From NCBI GenBank assembly GCA_910584055.1, contig CAJTZS010000001.1, forward strand, positions 1 to 64,000: 64,000 bases of DNA, given 5' to 3'. Below the pieces are notes generated by a model. It saw only the letters and a program-made list of their open reading frames with translations. It was not told the DNA's origin and did no database searches. Shown one piece after another: positions 1 to 9,078 of this stretch. Numbering within the stretch: the first letter of the stretch is position 1; every line of letters begins with the position of its first letter. Source of the DNA: an uncultured Muribaculaceae bacterium (GTDB taxonomy: Bacteria > Bacteroidota > Bacteroidia > Bacteroidales > Muribaculaceae). The position numbers and the translations under genes were made by a program.

Positions 1-74
1 GGATCGGTAGTCGCAAAAAGTTCTGATAATGGCTCTTATCGGAAATTTCCGATAAGTCGCACTATTTCAAGAAC

Positions 75-2174
75 TTGACTTTCAACACCCGCCATGACCG
101 TGTGGCGGGACTCGGCAACTCCGTGGGAAGCAACCGCGCCCTCAATCTTCTCTATGCCATACGCACCATACAGGAACGCACCGGCAAAGACCTCGGAGCC
201 ACATTCCTTAGCGGCACAACCATATCCAACTCTCTGACGGAGCTGTATCTATTGTTCAAGTATCTGCGCCCCAATGCGCTGGAGTCGCAGCAGATACGCT
301 GTTTTGACGCATGGGCGGCGATTTTCGCCAAGAAAACCACCGACTTTGAGTTTACCGTTACGAATAGCATTGCGGCAAAAGACCGTTTTCGTTACTTCAT
401 CAAGGTGCCGGAACTGGCGGCATTCTATAACGAGATCACCGACTACAAGACAGCGGAGGATGTCGGGGTTGACCGCCCGGAGAAGAACGAAATCATGTGC
501 AATATCCCGCCGACGCCGGAGCAGGAGGATTTTATACAAAAGCTGATGGTATTCGCCAAGACCGGCGACGCCACCGTGCTGGGTAGGTTGCCGTTGACAG
601 AGAGCGAGGACAAGGCGCGTATGCTCATCGCCACCGATTATGCCCGCAAGATGTCGCTTGATATGCGTATGATTGATCCGGAGTATGGCGACAACCCCGG
701 CAACAAGGCGAGTATCTGCGCCGCCAAGATAGCCGAGTATTATCACCGCTTCGATGAATACCGGGGCACACAGTTTGTTTTCAGTGATTTAGGCACATAC
801 AAGCCGGGCGAGTGGAGCGTGTATGCCGAAATCAAGCGAAAACTTGTTGAAGACCACGGCATACCCGCCCATGAAATCCGCTTCATACAGGAGTGCGGCA
901 CGCAGCGGTCGAAAGACCGTATGATCGCCGACATGAACGCCGGAAATGTCCGTATCCTTTTCGGCTCAACTTCAATGTTGGGAACGGGAGTCAACGCCCA
1001 GCAACGTGCCGTGGCGGTGCATCACCTCGATTGCCCTTGGCGACCCAGCGACTTGGAGCAACGTGAGGGGCGAGCCATACGCAAGGGCAACGAGGTTGCC
1101 AAACTCCACAACGACAACAAGGTGGATGTCATAATCTATGCCGTTGAACGTTCACTTGACGCCTACAAGTTCAATCTTCTGCACTGCAAGCAGACCTTCA
1201 TATCCCAGCTCAAACGCGGGGCGATGGGGCTGCGCACCATCGACGAGGGTAGCTCCGATGAGAAATCCGGCATGAACTACTCGGAATATGTGGCTATCCT
1301 TTCCGGCAACACCGACCTTTTGGAAAAGGCGAAACTTGAAAAACGCATAGCAGCCCTTGAGAGTGAACACCGCTCCTTCAACAAGGGACTGGGCGATAGC
1401 CGCGCCAGACTCCGTGACATCTCCGACGAGGTTGAGAAGATAGAGATAATCATCGGCAAGATGGAAACCGACCATGACCGATACGCCGCAGCGGTTCAAT
1501 GGGACAAGGAGGGCAATCCTGTAAACGCTCTAAAACTCGACAACTGTCAGTTTACCGACGAGGAACGCATGGGCAAGTACCTTCAGGCGTTGGTGAAGAA
1601 CACCAACACCCATAACGAATATGTCCGTGTCGGCGAGATCTACGGCTTCCCCGTGTGCATAGTGTCGGAGAAAGCGATTGTTGACGGTGTGGAGGCAATC
1701 CGCAACCGTTTTGTGGTGGAGGGTCAGTACAAATACACATACAACAACGGTCAACTCGCCATGTCGGACACCCATGCCGCCTGCATGAACTTTCTCAACG
1801 CATTGGAGAAACTGCCCGACACAATCCGCCAGCACCGGGAGCGTGCCGATAAAAAGCGTGTCGATGTGCCGACCCTTGAAGCCATCGTGTCGCGCACATG
1901 GGGCAAGGAAGATGAACTGAAAGCCCTCAAATCCGAACTTGCCGCCCTTGACCGAAAAATCACAGCCGACATTACGCCCAAACACGAAACCGTTGCCGAG
2001 AATGCCGATGATGAGGAAATCAAATCCACGGCTCCACAGCAGCACTCTGCTAACATAACGCCTCCCCAATCTTCAAAGGAACAGGAAGATAAATCTTCTC
2101 TCGTCGCTGAACCCCAAGAAAAGTATAAGGTGCAAAGAAATTCAAATAATAGAATTGCTATGTATCTCCATTAA
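75..2174 (+). CDS. C-terminal remnant of conjugative-element SNF2-like helicase/DNA methylase
   Basis: The 699 residues match the C-terminal part of the giant (usually over 1,800 aa) N6-methylase/helicase proteins carried by Bacteroidales conjugative elements. The remnant includes the post-DExH block with the SGTTISNSLTELY motif and the helicase C domain (FVFSDLGTYKP, LFGSTSMLGTGVNAQ, LEQREGRAIRKGN, the arginine-finger motif VI). The methylase and the first helicase lobe are absent. Homology to the family already begins before the TTG start at 75 (the stretch SHYFKNL), but a TAA at 27-29 closes the frame. The gene is therefore truncated or frameshifted here and is probably inactive. An acidic, Lys-rich tail ends it. 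What lies left of the window is unknown. Confidence 0.75.
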   Translation: MTFNTRHDRVAGLGNSVGSNRALNLLYAIRTIQERTGKDLGATFLSGTTISNSLTELYLLFKYLRPNALESQQIRCFDAWAAIFAKKTTDFEFTVTNSIAAKDRFRYFIKVPELAAFYNEITDYKTAEDVGVDRPEKNEIMCNIPPTPEQEDFIQKLMVFAKTGDATVLGRLPLTESEDKARMLIATDYARKMSLDMRMIDPEYGDNPGNKASICAAKIAEYYHRFDEYRGTQFVFSDLGTYKPGEWSVYAEIKRKLVEDHGIPAHEIRFIQECGTQRSKDRMIADMNAGNVRILFGSTSMLGTGVNAQQRAVAVHHLDCPWRPSDLEQREGRAIRKGNEVAKLHNDNKVDVIIYAVERSLDAYKFNLLHCKQTFISQLKRGAMGLRTIDEGSSDEKSGMNYSEYVAILSGNTDLLEKAKLEKRIAALESEHRSFNKGLGDSRARLRDISDEVEKIEIIIGKMETDHDRYAAAVQWDKEGNPVNALKLDNCQFTDEERMGKYLQALVKNTNTHNEYVRVGEIYGFPVCIVSEKAIVDGVEAIRNRFVVEGQYKYTYNNGQLAMSDTHAACMNFLNALEKLPDTIRQHRERADKKRVDVPTLEAIVSRTWGKEDELKALKSELAALDRKITADITPKHETVAENADDEEIKSTAPQQHSANITPPQSSKEQEDKSSLVAEPQEKYKVQRNSNNRIAMYLH

Positions 2175-2179
2175 AAAGA

Positions 2180-2220
2180 GAAATTGGCAACGGTATAATA
2201 TATCGTTGCCAATTTCTTTA
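2180..2220. terminator. Bidirectional intrinsic terminator
   Basis: A 13-bp perfect inverted repeat (2180-2192 with 2204-2216) is followed by TTTATTA on the plus side, and by an A-rich run on its left that reads as U-rich on the minus strand. It separates the convergent helicase remnant and response regulator genes. Confidence 0.75.
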
Positions 2221-2250
2221 TTAACCTTTGACCCCAACAGGCTATCAATA

Positions 2251-3006
2251 TCACCGGTCGAGCCACTGCTTCAGACGGGTGACTTTCTCTTTGCCGACAA
2301 CTATGTCGGCATCAGGATAATCCTCTATTTGGATTTTAATCTTGCGGTTGAACCAGTTTGAGATACGCTTCACTGCATTTATATTAACAATGTGTTGGCG
2401 GGTTGCACGGAAAAAAGTCATTGGATTAAGTTGTTCCTCAATCTCATCAAGCGACAATTCCACGGTGTATTGTCTTCCGTTGCTGAGATATAATTTGACG
2501 ACACCTGTATCGGTAGCAATATAGCGAACCTCATCAATGCTTACAGCCAGATACCCGTCTTTCTCCGCTACCAAGAAGCGTTGGCGGAAAGCATTGCTGT
2601 TTTTCTGCAACATCCGGTATATCTTCGACAGTTCCCTGCCGGTGTTATGCGTCAGCATATTGCGGCTTTTCTCTATGGCTCTGGCAAGTTCATCTTTATC
2701 AACCGGTTTAAGAATATACGCAATGCCATTGAAATTGAATGCCGTTATCGCATATTCATCGTATGCGGTGGTGAATATCACCGGCACTGACGGGGGAGCA
2801 GTGTCAAGGGCATCGAAACATAAACCGTCGGCAAGCCGTATATCCGACAGTATCAGATCTATCTCCCTGTTTTGGGAGAAGAAGGAGACAACTTCGGACA
2901 CTGTTCCCAACGGCCCGAAAATGACAGCTTCGTTGTCAATGGATTTCAGCAACCTGACAAGACGGTCTGCGTTGTGTTTCTCATCTTCAATAATCAGTAT
3001 GTTCAT
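2251..3006 (-). CDS. LytTR-family response regulator
   Basis: This is a 251-aa LytR/AlgR-type regulator. The N-terminal receiver domain (about 1-120) keeps the acidic pair IIEDE, the phosphoacceptor Asp in LILSDIRLADG, the Thr in IFTTAYDEY and the Lys in ILKPVDK. A LytTR DNA-binding domain occupies about 145-251 (EVRYIATDTGVVKLY, FFRATRQHIVNINAV). It is the second gene of a minus-strand operon, 8 bp behind the histidine kinase. The natural targets are the 21-bp-phased repeats in the divergent region 4151-4266, so it probably controls both itself and the efflux operon. The protein appears intact although its kinase partner is broken. Confidence 0.93.
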   Translation of the reverse strand: MNILIIEDEKHNADRLVRLLKSIDNEAVIFGPLGTVSEVVSFFSQNREIDLILSDIRLADGLCFDALDTAPPSVPVIFTTAYDEYAITAFNFNGIAYILKPVDKDELARAIEKSRNMLTHNTGRELSKIYRMLQKNSNAFRQRFLVAEKDGYLAVSIDEVRYIATDTGVVKLYLSNGRQYTVELSLDEIEEQLNPMTFFRATRQHIVNINAVKRISNWFNRKIKIQIEDYPDADIVVGKEKVTRLKQWLDR

Positions 3007-3014
3007 ATCTTATT

Positions 3015-3509
3015 TTACATTTTTATAAGTGGCAAGCTCACGGAATAATAATGTTCCGTGTTATCTATCCTTATGTGAGTGGCGCTTAACAATGTGTAGC
3101 GGTCGATGATATTCTGTTGTCCGATGCCGGTAGATCTGACCTCCGATTTAAGAGGCGACTTTATATTTCTTACAGTAAGGAATTCATCGTCTGTCAAGGA
3201 AATTTCAATAAACAGTGGTTTTTCCAACGTGTGACTGTTATGTTTTACAGCGTTTTCAACGAGCAGCTGCAACGATGCCGGAGGCATAAAATCCTTGCAT
3301 TTTCTCAAACGTTCATCAATATTTATGATCAGGCTATCCCCGTGCCTTAGTTTCATAAGACTTACATACGAGTCCAAAAATGCTATCTCATCCGCGACAC
3401 ATATCAAATCGCGGTTCAGATTACGCAGTATATGCCGATATACTTTTGACAGATGCGAAAGGAAATCTTCCGCCAATTCCTTGTTGGTTTCAATCAGATC
3501 CGATAGCAT
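3015..3509 (-). CDS. LytS-like histidine kinase, C-terminal fragment after an amber codon
   Basis: This is the ATPase half (164 aa) of the LytS/YehU-type kinase that starts at 4082. It lies in the same frame as the N-terminal half, separated only by a TAG at 3543-3545. The N box is visible (LQLLVENAVKHNS) and so is a G box (STGIGQQNIIDRY). If translation restarted at the ATG ending at 3509, the product would lack the phosphoacceptor histidine (codon 3531-3533, in the motif INPHFLFNN) and could not transfer phosphate by itself. It is 8 bp upstream of the response regulator. Either the kinase is a recent pseudogene, or the amber is read through, or this base is an error. Confidence 0.85.
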   Translation of the reverse strand: MLSDLIETNKELAEDFLSHLSKVYRHILRNLNRDLICVADEIAFLDSYVSLMKLRHGDSLIINIDERLRKCKDFMPPASLQLLVENAVKHNSHTLEKPLFIEISLTDDEFLTVRNIKSPLKSEVRSTGIGQQNIIDRYTLLSATHIRIDNTEHYYSVSLPLIKM

Positions 3510-3542
3510 ACTGAAATTATTGAAGAGAAAATGCGGATTGAT

Positions 3543-4082
3543 CTACAATTTCAGTGAATTAAGCTGGAATTGCAACGCGGTTTCCTTCTCTTTCATCAAT
3601 GCTCTCTCCAACCCCTGCTTTTCATCGTTGGCTTTGATATAAGACTGAAGATAGAAAGAATTGGCATACACACTTGATATAAAAGTCGCTATCATAGCAA
3701 ACGTATAAGCCCCCTTTATGTCCATAAGTTCATCATCAAGGGTATTGCCGGTGGCTCCCCATATATAGTTAAACAAGGTTATCATGCCGAATGCCACCAA
3801 GTTGTTAAGCAATAGCAATATAGAGGCATATATGACAACACGGAGATATGAGCCCTTGAATGGCAGAAGCCGGAACACAAGATAACAGAAGCCTAATGAT
3901 ATGTAAGTAAATACGGTACACAACAGCATATCCACAACATATTCGACAAAGCCCATAGATGCCAAAGTTTCGTCTGTGCCTTTTTCCAGCAATGTCCACA
4001 TTACAAGGTACAGCAGATACGAAACAGCCGATAATATCATGCCGTTTCGCCAGTTCAGTATTTTTGTATTAACCTTAGTCAT
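3543..4082 (-). CDS. LytS-like histidine kinase, N-terminal membrane fragment
   Basis: The 179-aa sensor half has four to five hydrophobic segments (around residues 14-32, 46-70, 77-100 and 125-145) and a linker helix ending in FQLNSLKL. The family continues LKLQINPHFLFNN. Here the Gln codon CAG reads TAG (3543-3545) and the conserved continuation INPHFLFNN follows in the same frame. Restoring the codon gives a normal 355-aa 5TM/4TM-type His_kinase protein together with 3015-3509. It is the first gene of the minus-strand two-component operon, divergent from the efflux operon. Confidence 0.85.
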   Translation of the reverse strand: MTKVNTKILNWRNGMILSAVSYLLYLVMWTLLEKGTDETLASMGFVEYVVDMLLCTVFTYISLGFCYLVFRLLPFKGSYLRVVIYASILLLLNNLVAFGMITLFNYIWGATGNTLDDELMDIKGAYTFAMIATFISSVYANSFYLQSYIKANDEKQGLERALMKEKETALQFQLNSLKL

Positions 4083-4108
4083 AATGCAAAATTACTCAAA
4101 ATATCGTA

Positions 4109-4116
4109 CAAAGTTA
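4109..4116 (-). promoter_or_regulatory. -7 box for the two-component operon
   Basis: TAACTTTG on the minus strand fits the Bacteroidales TAnnTTTG -7 element, 27 bp before the kinase ATG. No good TTTG -33 element lies 19-21 bp upstream, which suits an activator-dependent promoter next to the phased repeats. A second possible -7 (TAATTTTG) is at 4087-4094. Confidence 0.5.
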
Positions 4117-4150
4117 TAGTCTAAGGGGTTATGGGCAGCGTTAAAACCGC

Positions 4151-4266
4151 TTCAAATGGACAAAAATGGATATGGAACGGACAAATGAGCCGTTGGAACG
4201 GACAATCCCTGTCTTTTCCGCTTCAGCATTTGAAATGCCCGATTCAACTTCTAATTTGTCCGCTTC
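4151..4266. promoter_or_regulatory. Six 21-bp-phased repeats, probable LytTR operator array
   Basis: On the plus strand GGACAA starts at 4158, 4179 and 4200, exactly 21 bp apart, preceded by AA(A/C) (best copies GGAACGGACAA at 4174 and 4195). In the inverse orientation CCGCTTC/CCGATTC starts at 4218, 4239 and 4260, again exactly 21 bp apart. The minus-strand reading GAAGCGGACAA at 4256-4266 is the same motif. Each triplet points at one of the divergent promoters. Direct repeats two helical turns apart are the known binding mode of LytTR regulators such as AgrA. Confidence 0.8.
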
Positions 4267-4302
4267 ACACTGTTTTACCTTTACCTACTCCTGAGAGGAT
4301 AA

Positions 4303-4310
4303 TAATTTTG
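4303..4310 (+). promoter_or_regulatory. -7 box for the GNAT/efflux operon
   Basis: TAATTTTG fits TAnnTTTG. At the -33 position only a weak TTTA (around 4280-4283) is present, so the promoter probably needs activation from the adjacent phased sites, the nearest of which ends at 4266. Confidence 0.5.
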
Positions 4311-4341
4311 CATTCAATTATAGAATTAACAATGCTCAATT

Positions 4342-4868
4342 ATGACAATAACAGCGACAAATCGGTTATTGCTGCGTAATTTCAAAGAGTCTGACGCAGC
4401 GGCATTACTTTCATATCTTGGGAACCCGAGGGTGAATTGCTTTAAGAGTGAGCGGCTTTCATCTGTAGGGGAGGCCGAGGAATATATTATTGACAAACAA
4501 AAGGAGGCATATAGTTTTGCGATATGTCTGAAAGAATCCGATGATTTGATAGGTGATGTTTTTGCAGTGAAAAAAGATCCTGACACATTCAACATCGGCT
4601 GGCATATAAACCAATTATTTGAGGGTAAGGGTATGCTCATGAAGCGGCAAGAGGATTTTTGTCATATCTTTTTAACACCGAGAACGCGCGACGCATATAC
4701 GGCTATGTCGAGAGTGACAATATCCGTTCCCGAAGATTGTGTGAGCGTCTGGGCATGAGGCTTGAAGGATGTTTCAAAGAGTTTATCTCGTTTGTGAAAA
4801 ATCCGGACGGCACTCCTATATATGAAGATACCTGCGTATATGCCATACTTAAACGTGAGTGGAAATGA
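4342..4868 (+). pseudogene. GNAT acetyltransferase, frameshifted
   Basis: The N-terminal part (TNRLLLRNFKESDAAALLSYL, a RimJ/RimL-type start) runs in frame 1 to about 4630. The C-terminal part (YLFNTENARRIYGYVESDN, RLCERLGMRLEGCF) continues in frame 3. Restoring one G near 4630 gives the usual acetyl-CoA loop sequence GKGYAHEAA and a roughly 175-aa acetyltransferase. The first-frame read-through would end at 4758 with an unrelated tail. The stop at 4866-4868 overlaps the ATG of the next gene (ATGA), so the gene was the first member of the efflux operon. Its original substrate cannot be read from the sequence. Confidence 0.8.
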
Positions 4869-5971
4869 ACAAACTGATATTCATGACTTGCGGAGTCTGC
4901 ATAGCATTGGCGGGATGCAATACCGACAACAAAGAGAAGGAAACAGCGCAGAGCCTTCCGGTTCTTATTGTGTCGAGGACGCCCGTAGAAATGTTGGAAT
5001 CATTTACAGCCTCTATTCGTGGAAGGCAGGATGTGGAAATTATGCCGGAGGTATCCGGCCGCATAGTCCGTCTATGTGTAAAGGAGGGCGAATCCGTCAA
5101 TAAAGGTCAGGTGTTGGCGATAATCGACCAAGTGCCTTATCAGGCGGCACTTCGCACCGCGACGGCAAATGTCAGCGCGGCGAATGTGAGGGTGGAAACT
5201 GCTCGGATTGAATTGCAGGGGAAACAATCGCTTTTCGACGAAAATGTTATTTCCGATTATGAACTGTCGCTTGCCAATAATCGGTTGGCGGTTGCCATTG
5301 CCGAACTCGAACAGGCAAAGGCAGAGGAAACAAACGCGCGAAACAGCCTGTCGTACACCGAAATCAAAAGTCCGAGCAACGGAGTTGTCGGCACGCTGCC
5401 TTACCGTATAGGTTCACTCGTCAGCCCAGATATGTCGCAGCCCTTTACGGTGGTTTCAGACAATACGGAAATGTATGCCTATTTTTCAATGTCCGAGAAC
5501 AAGTTACGCCGGTTATCGTCAAATTACAGCTCAATTGACAAAATGATAGAGGAAATGCCGGAAATCACACTGCAACTGAATGATGGCTCTTCATACAGTC
5601 ATACAGGTCATGTGGAGACTGTCAGCGGAGTCGTCAACTCCACCACGGGAACAGTGCAGGTCAAGGCATTGTTCCCTAATCCCGATCGGGAGTTGCTGAG
5701 CGGCACGATCGGCAATGTAGTCATAACCTCCAGCAGCGACAGCGCCATTGTCCTGCCTATTACATCAACGGTGGAAATTCAAGACAAGACCATTGCCTAT
5801 CGCTTAAAAGACGGGAGAGCTGAGGCTGTTTATCTTGACGTTGACCGCATGGACGACGGCAGCAACTTTATTGTGAAAAAAGGATTGTCCGTAGGCGACA
5901 CCATCATAGCCGAAGGCGTCGGGCTTATCAGGGAGGGCATGGACATCAAACTAAAAACCGTTACGAGATGA
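4865..5971 (+). CDS. RND efflux periplasmic adaptor lipoprotein (AcrA/MexA type)
   Basis: This 368-aa membrane fusion protein bridges an inner-membrane RND pump and an outer-membrane channel. The ATG at 4865 is preferred over the GTG at 4859 because it gives a clean lipoprotein signal (MNKLIFMTCGVCIALAGC, Cys at 19). It carries a lipoyl/barrel-sandwich half (EVSGRIVRLCVKEGESVNKGQVLA), a helical hairpin, the second lipoyl half (TEIKSPSNGVVGTLPYRIGSLVS) and beta-barrel and membrane-proximal domains. It overlaps both the preceding acetyltransferase and the following pump gene by 4 bp, which indicates translational coupling. Confidence 0.95.
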   Translation: MNKLIFMTCGVCIALAGCNTDNKEKETAQSLPVLIVSRTPVEMLESFTASIRGRQDVEIMPEVSGRIVRLCVKEGESVNKGQVLAIIDQVPYQAALRTATANVSAANVRVETARIELQGKQSLFDENVISDYELSLANNRLAVAIAELEQAKAEETNARNSLSYTEIKSPSNGVVGTLPYRIGSLVSPDMSQPFTVVSDNTEMYAYFSMSENKLRRLSSNYSSIDKMIEEMPEITLQLNDGSSYSHTGHVETVSGVVNSTTGTVQVKALFPNPDRELLSGTIGNVVITSSSDSAIVLPITSTVEIQDKTIAYRLKDGRAEAVYLDVDRMDDGSNFIVKKGLSVGDTIIAEGVGLIREGMDIKLKTVTR

Positions 5972-8900
5972 ACCTGCGATTTTTTATTGACCGCCCGGTT
6001 TTTTCCGGTGTCATATCGGTCGTAATCGTGCTTATGGGTGTCATATCCATTTTCTCATTGCCTGTGGAGCAATATCCCGACATAGCACCGCCCACAGTCA
6101 ATGTTTTCTGCACATATCCCGGTGCAAATGCCGAAACAGTCCAAAAAGCTGTGATTGTTCCGCTTGAGGAGGCAATCAACGGTGTAGAGGATATGACATA
6201 TATGACCTCTACGGCATCAAATACGGGTGACGCATCCATAAACATATATTTCAAACAGGGAGCAAACGCTGATATGGCGGCGGTGAATGTACAGAACCGT
6301 GTGAACGGCGCATTGAGTCAGCTACCGGCCGAATCCACCAAAAGTGGCGTGATGACAGAGAAGCAGCAGAACGCAGAGCTTATGACTTTCGCGCTCTATT
6401 CGCCGGATGACCGTTTTGACCAGACTTTCCTGAACAACTACATGAAAATAAATGTCGAGCCTCGCCTGAAACGAATAAGCGGTGTTGGCAAGGCACAGTT
6501 GTTCGGGTCAAATTACAGTATGCGGCTGTGGCTCAAACCGGACAGGATGGCGCAATACGGGCTTATACCGAATGATATTTCGGATGTACTGGCACGGCAG
6601 AACATAGAGGCCGCGACAGGCTCATTGGGTCAAAACTCCGATGTGGCAAACGAATACACAATGAAATATCGCGGCAGATTCTCGACTTCGGAAGAATTCG
6701 GTGAGCTGGTGATAAAATCGCTTCCCGACGGAGATGTCCTGAGATTGAAAGAAGTCGCAGATATAGAGCTGGGCGATGAATATTACAATTATTCATCGGA
6801 AGTGAACGGACACCCGGCGGCAATGATGATGATAAACCAAAAATCGGGATCAAACGCATCAAGCACAATAAACGAAATACACGGGGTTCTTGACGACCTT
6901 AGCCGTGATCTGCCCGAAGGCATGGAATTTGTGGTGCTGACCGACACCAACAAATTCCTGTATGCCTCCATAAATTCGGTGCTACGCACACTGTTGGAGG
7001 CAATACTGCTTGTGGTGATTGTCGTATATGTTTTTTTGCAGGATATAAAATCCACCCTTATCCCCACCATATCGATATTTGTGTCAATCATTGGCACATT
7101 CGCCGTCATGTCGTTAATAGGGTTCTCTATAAATCTTTTGACCCTGTTCGCCCTTGTGTTGGCAATCGGTACGGTGGTTGACGATGCCATAGTAGTAGTA
7201 GAGGCTGTTCAGGCAAAGTTCGATGAAGGCTACCGGTCACCAGTGCTGGCCGCGGATGATGCCATGAAGGGTGTTTCATCAGCAATACTTACATCAACCA
7301 TAATTTTTATGGCAGTGTTCATTCCCGTTGCCATGATGGGAGGAACATCGGGGGCGTTCTACACGCAGTTCGGCATAACAATGGCTGTCGCCGTCGGAAT
7401 ATCAGCAATCAACGCGTTCACTCTTTCACCGGCTTTGTGCGCATTGCTGCTGAAACCATACACCGATGAGCATGGCAATGTGAAAAATAATTTTGCGGCA
7501 CGTTTCAGGAAGGCTTTTAATGCCGTGTTCAACCGCATGAGCCGGCGTTATGTGCGCGGAGTGATGTTTATAGCACACCGTAAATGGCTGTTATGGAGTA
7601 TAATCGCTGTGTCACTTGGATTGCTGGCTATATTGATAAATTCCACAAAAACCGGACTGATTCCTGAAGAGGATACAGGCACAATCATGGTGAGTATGAA
7701 TACTAAGCCCGGTACGTCGATGGCACAGACGGGCAAAACCATGAAGCGCATAAATAACCGTCTTGACAGTATCGCCGAGATTGAATACAGCGGTGCGGTG
7801 GCAGGTTTTTCTTTCAACGGTTCGGGCGCTTCTCAAGCCATGTATTTTATTACTCTCAAAGATTGGGATGAGCGTAAGGGTGAAGGGCAATCGGTCAACG
7901 ATGTCATAGACCGTATATATTCTGAGACAGCCGACATTCCGGATGCCACGATATTCGCAATGTCGCCCCCCATGATTGCCGGATATGGAATGGGTAACGG
8001 TTTTGAACTTTATTTACAGGACAAAAACGACGGTGACATAGCCTCGTTCAGTAAAGATGCCGATAAATTTGTGGAAGCATTGTCACAAAGGTCGGAAATC
8101 GGCGAGGTATATTCATCATTCGCCGCTGATTATCCGCAATACTGGGTGGATATAGACCCGGCCAAATGCGAGCGGTCAGGAGTGTCACCCTCCGATGTGC
8201 TGTCAACACTTTCAGGATATTGCACGGGGGAATATGTGTCTGACTTCAACCGTTTCTCAAAATTGTTCCATGTCACCATGCAGGCTCCGGCAGAATACCG
8301 TATGGACACTGAATCCCTGAATAACCTGTATGTTCGGACTTCTGACGGCTCAATGTCGCCGTTGAGCCACTTTGTCCATCTTACAAAGACTAACGGCCCG
8401 TCAGACCTTACACGTTTCAATATGTTCAATGCGATTGCAATAAGTGGATCGCCTGCTCCCGGATATAGTTCGGGACAAGTATTGAAAGCAATAAACGAAA
8501 CTGCTGGAAATATACTTCCGGCAAGTTATACATACGAATTAGGGGGCATATCACGCGAGGAAAGCAATACCACAAACAACGCGATATGGATATTTATATT
8601 GTGTATGGTGTTGGTTTATCTCATTCTATGTGCTTTGTATGAAAGCCTGTTTATTCCCTTTGCCGTATTGCTGTCAGTACCCTGCGGACTCATGGGCAGC
8701 TTCCTGTTCGCGTGGATGTTCGACCTTGAGAATAACATCTATATGCAGACCGGACTGATTATGATTATCGGATTGCTTGCCAAAACAGCTATACTGTTAA
8801 CGGAATATGCCGGCAAGCAACGTGCGGAAGGTATGTCACTTGCCAAGGCTGCATACAGCGCGGCGAAAGCGCGTCTGCGCCCCATATTGATGACAGTGTT

Positions 8901-9078
8901 GTCGATGGTATTCGGACTGATTCCATTGATGTTGGCGCACGGTGTGGGGGCTAACGGAAGCCGCTCCCTTGCAACAGGAGTAGTAGGAGGAATGATTGTC
9001 GGCACGTTGGCATTGCTGTTCCTTGTTCCGTCATTGTTCATTGTATTTCAACACATTCAGGAAAAAATAAGAAGATGA
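5968..9078 (+). CDS. RND multidrug efflux transporter (AcrB/HAE1 family)
   Basis: This 1,036-aa protein has normal length for the hydrophobe/amphiphile efflux-1 family. It has the N-terminal helix with FSLPVEQYPDIAPPTV, two large periplasmic loops, and twelve expected membrane helices. The proton-relay acidic residues sit in helix 4 (GTVVDDAIVVVE, the DD pair). The C-terminal repeat has LLAKTAILLTEYA and RPILMTVLSMVFGLIPLML. It exports hydrophobic or amphiphilic compounds using the proton gradient, together with the adaptor before it and the outer-membrane factor after it (4-bp overlaps on both sides). The substrate is unknown. The first gene of the operon, an acetyltransferase, hints at drug resistance. 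Confidence 0.96.
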   Translation: MNLRFFIDRPVFSGVISVVIVLMGVISIFSLPVEQYPDIAPPTVNVFCTYPGANAETVQKAVIVPLEEAINGVEDMTYMTSTASNTGDASINIYFKQGANADMAAVNVQNRVNGALSQLPAESTKSGVMTEKQQNAELMTFALYSPDDRFDQTFLNNYMKINVEPRLKRISGVGKAQLFGSNYSMRLWLKPDRMAQYGLIPNDISDVLARQNIEAATGSLGQNSDVANEYTMKYRGRFSTSEEFGELVIKSLPDGDVLRLKEVADIELGDEYYNYSSEVNGHPAAMMMINQKSGSNASSTINEIHGVLDDLSRDLPEGMEFVVLTDTNKFLYASINSVLRTLLEAILLVVIVVYVFLQDIKSTLIPTISIFVSIIGTFAVMSLIGFSINLLTLFALVLAIGTVVDDAIVVVEAVQAKFDEGYRSPVLAADDAMKGVSSAILTSTIIFMAVFIPVAMMGGTSGAFYTQFGITMAVAVGISAINAFTLSPALCALLLKPYTDEHGNVKNNFAARFRKAFNAVFNRMSRRYVRGVMFIAHRKWLLWSIIAVSLGLLAILINSTKTGLIPEEDTGTIMVSMNTKPGTSMAQTGKTMKRINNRLDSIAEIEYSGAVAGFSFNGSGASQAMYFITLKDWDERKGEGQSVNDVIDRIYSETADIPDATIFAMSPPMIAGYGMGNGFELYLQDKNDGDIASFSKDADKFVEALSQRSEIGEVYSSFAADYPQYWVDIDPAKCERSGVSPSDVLSTLSGYCTGEYVSDFNRFSKLFHVTMQAPAEYRMDTESLNNLYVRTSDGSMSPLSHFVHLTKTNGPSDLTRFNMFNAIAISGSPAPGYSSGQVLKAINETAGNILPASYTYELGGISREESNTTNNAIWIFILCMVLVYLILCALYESLFIPFAVLLSVPCGLMGSFLFAWMFDLENNIYMQTGLIMIIGLLAKTAILLTEYAGKQRAEGMSLAKAAYSAAKARLRPILMTVLSMVFGLIPLMLAHGVGANGSRSLATGVVGGMIVGTLALLFLVPSLFIVFQHIQEKIRR

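Noticed and set aside
249..746. Minus-strand frame of 165 codons in the helicase remnant
   Set aside because: It is a shadow of a conserved coding frame.
3015..4082. Genome-wide TAG recoding to Gln
   Set aside because: TAG ends the DUF4099 gene at 20679, and no other internal TAG in a conserved Gln position was noticed.
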